Source: Azospirillum sp051124815
GTDB lineage: Bacteria > Pseudomonadota > Alphaproteobacteria > Azospirillales > Azospirillaceae
Reading direction: 5' to 3'
Length of the DNA: 64,000 bases
Assembly: GCF_051124815.1 (NCBI RefSeq)
Contig: NZ_CP118487.1
Location: 62,001-126,000 of the forward strand
Position numbers and translations under genes: made by a program. This document shows, piece after piece, positions 1 through 7,276 of the stretch. Below the pieces are notes generated by a model, which was not told the origin of the DNA, ran no database searches, and was given only the letters and a program-made list of their open reading frames with translations. How positions within the stretch are numbered: position 1 is the stretch's first letter; every line of letters starts with the position of its first letter.

Positions 1-737
1 TCCTGCCAAGCATCGAATTAAGCCTTGAATGAGCATCCAGTGCTTCCGCATCAGACGGGAGCGATCCAGGATCACTCATCAGTACCTGGGAACTGCCAGC
101 CGGAGACCTCCCGGCGGCTGGCGCCGCGGGTGGGCGCCGAGGATCTTGCGTGGTGCGGGGATGGATTCCGTTCCAGGGCAAAATGCCTTGGCTTTCACGG
201 CTACAGCTTGGCAACTTGAGAGGATAGCGGTTTACGTCCTCTACGCCGAGCTTTCAATTCCATGTCCACGTATTACGGCGCTAATAGCCTGATGTATAGG
301 CGTTTTTCGGGTATTTGGCAGATGTGCAAAAATGCCGGGCAAACTCATTTTAATCGGTGCGTTACTGGAAAAGTTACTATCCGAATCTCTCCCGGCATGT
401 CATCGAACCGGCAAGACCCCTTGAATGAAAGGGGCATTTCCGACGACGTAGCGAGGATCGGCAAGGTTGGTAGGGCCGGGACAGAATAATCTTCTGCGGA
501 ATCAATGGTTTGCGGACTGAACAGAGATCGGCAGGCACATCGGCAGAATTCGGGACGCTGTTGTGGAAATCAGCAACAAGGCCAAGGGGTTAGCGGATTG
601 GACGATCGGCAGATGCTGAGCGGAGAAGCGGGACAGCTCGGCTGGATACTCCCGGTCCCGCCGGGATGGCAGCCCCTTCCGCCAAGTTCTGCATCCGTTT
701 GCGTTCGGGACCAGCAACGTGCCCTGCCGAAAAGAAT
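1..737. other. Intergenic region, no gene recognised
   Basis: No reading frame here looks like a real protein on either strand. The overlapping short frames have low-complexity, Arg/Pro-rich translations. A small hairpin (CCCCTT, 6-nt loop, AAGGGG) lies at 417-434. The stretch around 290-400 is less GC-rich than its surroundings and may hold promoter or decayed material. Confidence 0.5.
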
Positions 738-768
738 GCTCCCTGCCCGATGGGTCGAGGCAGGGAGC
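738..768 (-). terminator. Candidate rho-independent terminator of the mobilization genes
   Basis: A perfect 10-bp inverted repeat, GCTCCCTGCC / GGCAGGGAGC, has an 11-nt loop. Read on the minus strand it is followed by ATTCTTTTC, a short T-rich tail. It lies about 70 bases beyond the stop of the minus-strand gene at 837, where a terminator for the relaxase operon would be expected. Confidence 0.55.
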
Positions 769-836
769 TCATATCAGGAACTGGAGCGCGGTGGGTTTGT
801 ATAGCGGAACCCGCCGTAACGCTCCGGTGCCCCCAC

Positions 837-1193
837 CTACCGCGCAGCGCCCTTGCTCACGAGGTGCACACGGATGACGGGCCGGTCGAAACCGCGGAGC
901 AGAAGCAGACCGGCGTCAAGAGCCGTGTCGAGGTCTTCTACGATGTCGAAGATGTCCTGTACCGACAGGGAAAGCCGGTAGTCCATCGCCTCTGCTGCCT
1001 GGACGATCATGTCCAGCTTCCGACGGTCGGCGGCGGCGCGCTGACCGCAGGCCCAGCGCTGCAGGGTTTCCTGAAGCCAATCTGCGAACTTCATGGTCGC
1101 CGCGCTCTGTTCCGTCAGAATCACACGGATGATCGCATCGTCTTCGATGCACGCGGCCAAGCCGGCGCCGCTCCGCACTGGGGTGGTCATCAT
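837..1193 (-). CDS. Small helical protein downstream of the relaxase, function unknown
   Basis: A 118-residue protein of normal composition (start MMTTPVRSG, end HLVSKGAAR). It lies on the same strand as the relaxase and begins 99 bases after its stop, so the two are probably co-transcribed. Much of it reads as amphipathic helix (residues 30-95, with the runs KFADWLQETLQRW and SVQDIFDIVEDLD). No signal peptide or membrane segment is visible and I do not recognise the family. Two adjacent ATG codons (1193, 1190) and a GTG at 1196 could serve as start. I chose the first ATG because the upstream extension is Arg-rich and unlike a protein N-terminus. Position suggests an accessory role in mobilization, but nothing in the sequence shows it. 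Confidence 0.6.
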   Translation of the reverse strand: MMTTPVRSGAGLAACIEDDAIIRVILTEQSAATMKFADWLQETLQRWACGQRAAADRRKLDMIVQAAEAMDYRLSLSVQDIFDIVEDLDTALDAGLLLLRGFDRPVIRVHLVSKGAAR

Positions 1194-1224
1194 CACGGGT
1201 CGTCCTGAGTTGCGACCGCCCGGT

Positions 1225-1251
1225 GTGGCGGCCCGCAGGGCAAGCCGCCAC
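1225..1251. other. Hairpin between relaxase and downstream small gene
   Basis: A perfect 8-bp inverted repeat, GTGGCGGC / GCCGCCAC, with an 11-nt loop, lies in the 99-base gap. No T-run follows on the minus strand, so it is more likely an mRNA-stability or attenuation structure than a terminator. Confidence 0.35.
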
Positions 1252-1292
1252 CCCGGGTGGACGCAACGCCGACGCGTCCCAACCTTCACCTG

Positions 1293-4046
1293 TCACCTCG
1301 CATACTCGTCGCGGATCCGGGGCTTGGAAGGCCGGAGGGGCTGCAGGGCGACGCCACGCTGCCGCGCAATCCTTGCGATGACCGAGTAGGCGTGCCGGTG
1401 TTCGTTCCGGCGCCTCTCCTCGCCCGCCTCGTGCGCTGCCCGTTCGGTCGCCTGCGCCGCCTCCAGGAGGTCGTCCTTGCTCATAACCTTGAGCCGCGCC
1501 TCCAAGGCCCTGACGGCTTCGGTCGCGGCGCTGGTCAACCGGACGGCGCCCGCCACCACGCCCGACGGCCGCGGCTTCTCGCCGGTCAAAACCTCCAGCG
1601 ACTCCCAGGTTGCCGCGGGTGGCTTCACGCCGCCCATGATGGGCGCCGCTTCCGCGTCGGACTTCACCTTGTCGGTGCGGCCAGTCCGTTGGCCCTCATC
1701 CTGCCGCGGGCTCCTGTTCGGCGCCTCACCGCGCGCTGGAGCATCATTGCGCCGGCTGGGGAGCGCAGAGGAAAGATCGCCCGGCTCCTTGCCATGACTG
1801 ATGGCATGCATCAGCAGACGCCACGCCGCCTTCGCCGGTTCGACCAGCCCAGCCTGCCGGGCAAGGAGCATCACCAATCGCCGGCCGTGGCGAACCAGAA
1901 CCTCGTAGGCGCGTTTCCATCCCTGCGCTTCCAGTTCCGCCTGCTCCCGACTGGCGCGCTCCCGCGCAAGCTCTGCCTCCCGCCCTTCGATCGCCGTCGT
2001 GAGGATCGCCAGAGCCGCGGGAACCCGCTCGGCAGCGGCGCCGCGGAGGTGCACACCAAGCGCCCGCACCGGCGCGTCCAACAGGGTGGCCACCTCATCC
2101 AGTGCCCGGTCGCGGTTCGCCCGCGCAATCGCCCGCAGCCGGGCGCCGGGTTCACTTGGCAGGGCCTCCGGCGTCAGCCCCGCTGACCGTGCCGCATCCT
2201 CCACGGCGTCGGACTGTCGGCTGGCCGCCTGCAGCCGCTTGCGCAGTTCAGATGCCAACTGCTCGTCGGCAGCCTCGGTGTCGATCGTCTGGCGCACGAG
2301 GCGGAGTGCCTCTTCGGCACGGTGACGCGCTTGCCGATCTTCATCGGCTTGCCGGGCAGCCGCCGCTCCCGTGACGGTCGCAGGCTCGGCGCTGCGCTTC
2401 GCCTCGGTCAGTTGCTGCCGCAGTGCCGTCCTTTCCGCGCGCAGGGCTCCACAGTCCGCATCCGTTGCCCGACGCTGCTCCTGCTCCTGCGCCAGGGCGG
2501 CCTTCGTACGTGCCAAATCCTTGGTGAGTTCCTCGGCGCGCGTCTCCGCCGACGCACGCGCCTGCTGCTCGCGCATCAGCACGCCACGCGATCTCTCGTA
2601 CGCGGTCGCCATGGCGCCGCGGGCGACCGTGACGATGCCATCGGCCAGAGAGGCCGCGGCATCCGGCTGCGTCTGCCCGGTTGCCGCGGCAATGGTTGCG
2701 ACACTCTGCGTGGCAGCGTCCAGTTCCTCCCGCAGCCGCGCCGCGTCCGCCGCCGGCTCCGGCACCGTCGTCATCCTGTCGCTTGCATCAGGAACGGAGA
2801 TCCCGATGGTGCCCGGTTCGGGCGCACGCGCTTTCCGTTCCGTGTCGCGGGTCTCCAGGTAGTCGAGCACCATCGCGTGTATCCCGCTCCACAAGCGGCG
2901 GTCATGCCAGTCAACGACGACACCGGGAGGAGCATCGACCTTCACCATCCCACCCGTTTCCCGGCTGAAACGAACCCCTTGCGCTTCCAGCTCTTCGATC
3001 CGGACAACGGCACGAGCCAGACGCACCGACTTTTCGTCGGGCGCTGCGCGTCTGGATTTTTCGAGTTCCGCCACGATGGCGTTGAATTGATGAGGCATCA
3101 CATCCACTTCTCCAAAATCCAGGGCGCGCCCCTCGACGACCGGGTGATAGGCCGGACCGAGCGGCACCTGGGAAAGCGGTTCGTGGTTCGGCCCGACGGC
3201 GCCGAGGTCCTGTTGTTGACGGTGGCGATGCCACTTCGACCGCTGAGACACGCGATGAGGCGCCCCAACCTCGGCCAGGGCCTCGTTGCACAGGCGCTCC
3301 CACAGCTTCCTGCTTCCGATGAGGAAGGCCTTCCGCGAAAGATCGCGGTCCTTGGCGCCGAGGGCGCCGTCGACGAGCGGACGCGTCGTTGCCAGAACGT
3401 GCGCGTGCGGCTGGTAGACGACGAGGCGTCCGTCGGGCAGTTCCAAGAGGTGCGGGCCGTCCACCGGTGGAGTGCTGGGGACACGGGCCACCAGGATCAC
3501 CGGCCACCCGAGATCGACCGTGTTCGCCAGCCTCTCGGCGGCGGCCGGCACCCTGGGGTCCAGGGGGCGCCCGTACAGATGGATCGCAATGTCGGCGATC
3601 AGGTTGCGTGATCCGAGGTACTCATCAACGAAGCGCTCCACCGACCGGATCGACGTCGCGATGGGCACCTCTCGGCTGAGCGACAGCGTGTATTGCAGCG
3701 CCAGCGTCGCGTCACGGCGCCGTTCGCTGAGTTCCACCCGGGTCCACAAGGTCTGCCGGTCGGCGCACCAAGCGGGCGCGCCCGCGGGCACGCGGATGTC
3801 GGTGTGGTGGACACCGGCCTTGGCCGTGAAGTCCACGACCGCCGACACAGGGTCCTGCCCCTTCGCCGCCCACGCCTCCCGCAGGTCGGCACCGATGGTC
3901 AGACCGACCCCAGCCTGGTAAGCGGCCGCTGCGATGACGGTGCGGAACCGGCCACCGGACTGGTAGGCCGCCGACGCTCCGGCCGTTGCGCCGGCGCCGC
4001 GGGAGAGCATGCCCTGTTCGATGCGAAAGTATCCCAAGTCCGCCAC
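1293..4046 (-). CDS. MobA/MobL-family (MOBQ-type) conjugative relaxase
   Basis: A relaxase that would nick one strand at oriT and pilot it into a recipient. The relaxase domain covers roughly residues 1-225 and has the features of the MobA/MobL family: the N-terminal strand VADLGYFRIEQG, two AAYQSG/AAYQAG tyrosine motifs (Tyr at about 28 and 43), and the metal-binding motif PHAHVLATTR at 213-222 (the HUH-type histidines). The rest of the 917 residues is mostly helical, with coiled-coil stretches of Arg, Ala and Glu, and ends in a basic tail. The open frame extends upstream to 4340. I start at GTG 4046 because GGGGAGG lies about 10 bases before it, homology begins there, and the upstream part runs through the candidate oriT. 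No type IV secretion genes are present, so the element would be mobilizable rather than self-transmissible. Confidence 0.85.
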   Translation of the reverse strand: MADLGYFRIEQGMLSRGAGATAGASAAYQSGGRFRTVIAAAAYQAGVGLTIGADLREAWAAKGQDPVSAVVDFTAKAGVHHTDIRVPAGAPAWCADRQTLWTRVELSERRRDATLALQYTLSLSREVPIATSIRSVERFVDEYLGSRNLIADIAIHLYGRPLDPRVPAAAERLANTVDLGWPVILVARVPSTPPVDGPHLLELPDGRLVVYQPHAHVLATTRPLVDGALGAKDRDLSRKAFLIGSRKLWERLCNEALAEVGAPHRVSQRSKWHRHRQQQDLGAVGPNHEPLSQVPLGPAYHPVVEGRALDFGEVDVMPHQFNAIVAELEKSRRAAPDEKSVRLARAVVRIEELEAQGVRFSRETGGMVKVDAPPGVVVDWHDRRLWSGIHAMVLDYLETRDTERKARAPEPGTIGISVPDASDRMTTVPEPAADAARLREELDAATQSVATIAAATGQTQPDAAASLADGIVTVARGAMATAYERSRGVLMREQQARASAETRAEELTKDLARTKAALAQEQEQRRATDADCGALRAERTALRQQLTEAKRSAEPATVTGAAAARQADEDRQARHRAEEALRLVRQTIDTEAADEQLASELRKRLQAASRQSDAVEDAARSAGLTPEALPSEPGARLRAIARANRDRALDEVATLLDAPVRALGVHLRGAAAERVPAALAILTTAIEGREAELARERASREQAELEAQGWKRAYEVLVRHGRRLVMLLARQAGLVEPAKAAWRLLMHAISHGKEPGDLSSALPSRRNDAPARGEAPNRSPRQDEGQRTGRTDKVKSDAEAAPIMGGVKPPAATWESLEVLTGEKPRPSGVVAGAVRLTSAATEAVRALEARLKVMSKDDLLEAAQATERAAHEAGEERRRNEHRHAYSVIARIARQRGVALQPLRPSKPRIRDEYAR

Positions 4047-4106
4047 GGCATTGGCACCTCCCCGCCGTCGTCGTCGATCCGGCAACCGGCCCTGGCCGGC
4101 CCCGGA

Positions 4107-4142
4107 GGCGTTGCGGCCCGCCGCAACGCCTAACTGCACACT
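4107..4142 (+). other. Candidate oriT (inverted repeat plus nic-like core)
   Basis: A perfect 10-bp inverted repeat (GGCGTTGCGG, spacer CCCG, CCGCAACGCC; 4107-4130) is followed with no gap by TAACTGCACACT (4131-4142). The RSF1010/R1162 oriT, as I recall it, has the same plan: a 10-bp inverted repeat with a 4-nt spacer running straight into TAAGTGCGCCCT. The core here matches that at 9 of 12 positions, which would place nic after TAACTGCA. It lies 61 bases upstream of the relaxase start, a usual position for MOBQ oriTs. The assignment is inference from structure and position. Confidence 0.6.
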
Positions 4143-4533
4143 TCTTCGCTCGAGGCTGCCCGTGGCGAGGGCCGGAGGTCCGACGCCCGGGCAGCTTGGT
4201 TCCGAAGGAAGCGTATGGAGGGTTCCGCCCCGCCGCATCGGGGGCCGGCAATTTTTTGGTGTTGTTCTGCATTGGCCCCGGCAATCCCAGGGACATGCGC
4301 CGTACCCAGGCTCGGAACCGAGCTGTGGTCGTCCGATCATCGAGGGGCACCACCAGCGCCCCCTGTGGATCGACCTGGTACATCATGACGTTGGGAGCGG
4401 AAAGCGGCTCGGCGCGATCTGACGGAACGAGCCGCCGCAGGAGCGTGGAAGCGCAAGCCGTCCCGACATTCCCAACCAGAACTTGCCTCACCCGACGCTT
4501 TGGCCTAGACGCCGGCAGGCGTGTGTTCATCCT

Positions 4534-4581
4534 GGTAGCGGGTAGCGGGTAGCGGGTAGCGGGTAGCGGGTAGCGGGTAGG
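4534..4581. repeat. Tandem 7-bp repeat, GGTAGCG x 6.7
   Basis: Six perfect copies of GGTAGCG and a partial seventh are arranged head to tail. The array lies between the candidate oriT and the kfrA-like gene. It could be a slippage-prone microsatellite or an iteron-like protein-binding array. The unit is shorter than typical replication iterons (about 17-22 bp). Confidence 0.95.
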
Positions 4582-4661
4582 CAGGCGTTCGGCGGAGACA
4601 GCTTGCGATTCCGCAATGCCCCTTCCCCGGCCAGAAAAAAATGGCAGATCACAGATACGCT

Positions 4662-4675
4662 GACGCCATGGCGTC
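4662..4675. promoter_or_regulatory. 14-bp perfect palindrome, candidate KfrA operator
   Basis: GACGCCATGGCGTC is a perfect palindrome 20 bases upstream of the kfrA-like ATG. It is flanked by a looser pair, GCAGAT and ATCTGC. KfrA proteins of IncP plasmids bind their own promoter and autorepress, so this is a plausible autoregulatory site. No binding evidence is possible from sequence alone. Confidence 0.5.
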
Positions 4676-4695
4676 GCCATCTGCGAGGTTTGTAA

Positions 4696-5574
4696 ATGTC
4701 TTCCCAGAAGAGCGGTCCCACGCTCTACGCGGTAATCCGAACTGCCGTGATTACGTTGGTTAGCCGCAAGATCTCCCCGACATACGACGACGTCCGTGCT
4801 CAGATCGGTGGTGGCTCTTACCGGGACATCGGCCGCGAAATCCGGGCGCTGAAGGCACAGGAACCTGATCTTTTCGTCGTCGATGAACCCACGACGAGTC
4901 CCGCGGACGTAGAACCTCCCGAGAGTGGGTCCGAAGCACGAAACCGGACGGCTGAAGCCCATCTCCGTCAAGCCGTTGAACAAGCATTGAAGGCCTTCTT
5001 CATTGCGACCGAAGCGGCCCGGTCCGAAGAGAGGCGGTCCAGCGCCCAGCGGCAGCTCCTGGCATTGGAGGGCGTTCAGCGTTCACTCGCTGCCAGTCAG
5101 GAACGGCAGAACGGCCTCACCATGCGGCTCGCGACCGCAGAGAAGGAGTACGAGAAACTTCTTGCGGATTTTGACACTGCCGTCGAGGAGCAGGAGCGGC
5201 TCCGGATCGAGCTTGCGGACAGCGAAGCCAAAATCCTGGCGTTGGAGGAGGCCGTCGAGGACGGTAGGCGTCGGGAAGCTGAGGCACAGACCGAGCGACA
5301 GGAGATGCGCCGTCAATTGGAACAGTTCACAGCCGAGCGTCACGAGTCTCTGTTGGAGCAGATCCGTGCAGACGTGGCCGCCACAGCTCACTTCGATCAG
5401 GCGCTTCAGGATACCCGGGAGGAGATGGCCCGCCTCCAGGAGCAGGTGGAAGTCTTGAAAACGTCAGTTGCGCCTTCCGCGCAGTCGAGTCCTCGACCGG
5501 CGGCGCGGAAGATGCTGCCCGCCGATCAGCCTGGCCTGGGTCTTGCGGAGGCCGCTGTGTCGGGCGGCGCCTGA
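4696..5574 (+). CDS. KfrA-like plasmid DNA-binding coiled-coil protein
   Basis: A 292-residue protein with the layout of KfrA (KfrA_N family). Residues about 7-60 form a helix-turn-helix domain with the motif ISPTYDDVRAQIGGGSYRDI, in which the DVR..IG.GS stretch is typical of the family. Residues about 80-265 are a long, nearly continuous coiled coil rich in Glu, Arg, Gln and Leu. The C-terminus is a short basic and Pro-rich tail. In IncP plasmids KfrA autorepresses, oligomerises through the coiled coil and supports stable plasmid inheritance. GAGG lies 7 bases before the ATG. The gene is divergent from the relaxase and shares its regulatory region with the heptamer array and the palindrome. 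It converges on the nuclease gene that starts the defence island, 60 bases away. Confidence 0.8.
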   Translation: MSSQKSGPTLYAVIRTAVITLVSRKISPTYDDVRAQIGGGSYRDIGREIRALKAQEPDLFVVDEPTTSPADVEPPESGSEARNRTAEAHLRQAVEQALKAFFIATEAARSEERRSSAQRQLLALEGVQRSLAASQERQNGLTMRLATAEKEYEKLLADFDTAVEEQERLRIELADSEAKILALEEAVEDGRRREAEAQTERQEMRRQLEQFTAERHESLLEQIRADVAATAHFDQALQDTREEMARLQEQVEVLKTSVAPSAQSSPRPAARKMLPADQPGLGLAEAAVSGGA

Positions 5575-5634
5575 GCCAGACGTTCTGTAAAACGTCGCAG
5601 TCGGGCGGTCTGCCCAACGGCTCCAAAGGCGCTC

Positions 5635-7275
5635 TCACATGGATGGTTCGACAGCGCTTTCCTGCGAACCCATCACACAGCTGCAGTGAACGCGCAGGCA
5701 GGACGCCAAGCCATCTCCATCAGTACCGCTCAATACGGCGCCGAAGGCGTGCTCCGCAACGTAATCGGCTGTGGCATAGGCGGAGGCGTCCTGGTCCAGC
5801 GCAGGGACGATGATGAACGCGGCATGGGCTCTGCGGTCGCGATGGCGCAGGGCATCTCGGTAGACGTGCAGATCACGCAGCGCGTCATGCACGGCGGCGC
5901 GGCTGGCGCGGTATTTGGCGTCGAGAATTACCCACCCGTGGCAGTCGCCGTCCGTCTCGAACACGATGACGTAGTCGGGACGGAGTTCCCCGCTCAGGCT
6001 GCGCCACATGTTGGGCTTGCCGGAATGCGCCCGGAACGTCTGCTGGTACAGCAGCCGCACGGACTCGGCCGGCTGCCCATCCCGCTGCCATTCAACAGCG
6101 GCATGAGGTTTCTCCTCGTGCACATCGCCGGCCGGTTCGGACCAGCGCGCCGTCCAACCCGGGCCGAGCGCCGCCTGCACCGCGTCGGCCAACCTGTAGA
6201 AGACCACCGACTCGTACAGGTCGTAGGTCCGCTTTACGCTGGCCTCCAGCGCAGACTCAGCATCGAGCTGCAGGCCGGCGCCGAGCAGCCGGTGCGCCAG
6301 ACGCTGGACCGCGGCCGCGGCGGGCAGGTCCGCCAGCGCCTGCAAGGCGCCCTCCCGTGCCGGTTCGGGCAGCGACTGTCGGAAGGCAGGGGCGGACAAT
6401 GTGTCGGCCAGCGCGGCGCGATGCTGACGGCATTGCTCGGCAACCCGCGCGGCATACCCACGAACAAACGGATCGATGCGCCAGTTGCCGCTGCCGGCCA
6501 ATGTCTCGAACCGGCGCGTCGTGGCGTCCACCATCTGGCGCACCCGCAAGAGCTGGAAGTGGAGATGGCGGGTGACCGGGTGGTCGTGGTTGGTCACGGT
6601 GATCGGCTGCTCCACGCTGGGCAGCACGGCCAGCTGCTCCCCGGTGCCCCGGTCACCTGGGCGCAGAGCCAGCAGGGTCCGCGGATGGTTGGCGAGCCAG
6701 CGTACCGTCTGGGTGTCGGGGCGCCGCGCCATGGACAGCGGCGCCAAGTCGCGCCGCCGCCGCACGGCAATCGGCGGGTCGCGCAGGAAGCGGCGGAGGT
6801 GGCGCAACAGTTCCGGCATGAGCGCGTCCAGCACCGCCGGGAAGATCGCTGCCGCCGTCGGACCGGCGATGCGCCCACCCTGCTGCCCCGGCGACATGCC
6901 CCAGGGCAGGGCGGCGGAGCGCTCCGACAGCTCATTCAGCATGGCTGCGAAGGCTTCGATGCCAAGCTTCCCAGGGTGTGGCTGCACATCGAGGATCAGC
7001 CGGCGCCGACGCTCGCCCATGGCAACGTGCAGGCTCGTGCGTCCCGCCCAGCTGTCGATGACGAACTCGTAGGTGGCTTCCACTTGCCCTTCCACCATGC
7101 CTAACCGGGCCGGTGCGAGGTCGTCGCCCCCCATATGGACCGTCGGCGCCTCCGCCGCCCTCACCCGCAGCTGCAGCCGGTCTCCCTCAGCGCAGGCAAC
7201 GATGGCGTCCTCGTCCGGCGGGGTCGCGTCCTGCCAGCCATTGCTCTTCCGGTACAGGGAAAGCGTGATGTCCAC
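5635..7275 (-). CDS. DUF2357/McrC-like protein with C-terminal PD-(D/E)XK nuclease
   Basis: A 546-residue predicted restriction-type nuclease, the effector partner of the McrB-like ATPase encoded just upstream. The N-terminal part begins VDITLSLYRKSNGW and is a DUF2357-type beta-rich domain. The middle is helical. The C-terminal nuclease core carries RPDYVIVF (Asp at about 434) and ILDAKYR (Asp 452, Lys 454), the D...(D/E)xK signature of PD-(D/E)XK enzymes, with a helix and VYRDAL following. The GTG at 7275 lies one base after the TGA of the ATPase gene and has GGAG 5 bases upstream, so the genes are translationally coupled. An ATG at 7332 would give a 19-residue extension inside the ATPase gene and looks less likely. 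By analogy to McrBC, the ATPase would control cleavage of modified or unmodified foreign DNA. The target is unknown. Confidence 0.75.
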   Translation of the reverse strand: MDITLSLYRKSNGWQDATPPDEDAIVACAEGDRLQLRVRAAEAPTVHMGGDDLAPARLGMVEGQVEATYEFVIDSWAGRTSLHVAMGERRRRLILDVQPHPGKLGIEAFAAMLNELSERSAALPWGMSPGQQGGRIAGPTAAAIFPAVLDALMPELLRHLRRFLRDPPIAVRRRRDLAPLSMARRPDTQTVRWLANHPRTLLALRPGDRGTGEQLAVLPSVEQPITVTNHDHPVTRHLHFQLLRVRQMVDATTRRFETLAGSGNWRIDPFVRGYAARVAEQCRQHRAALADTLSAPAFRQSLPEPAREGALQALADLPAAAAVQRLAHRLLGAGLQLDAESALEASVKRTYDLYESVVFYRLADAVQAALGPGWTARWSEPAGDVHEEKPHAAVEWQRDGQPAESVRLLYQQTFRAHSGKPNMWRSLSGELRPDYVIVFETDGDCHGWVILDAKYRASRAAVHDALRDLHVYRDALRHRDRRAHAAFIIVPALDQDASAYATADYVAEHAFGAVLSGTDGDGLASCLRVHCSCVMGSQESAVEPSM

Positions 7276-7276
7276 A

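Noticed and set aside
4534..4581. CRISPR-like array
   Set aside because: The repeat unit is only 7 bp with no spacers. It is a simple tandem repeat.
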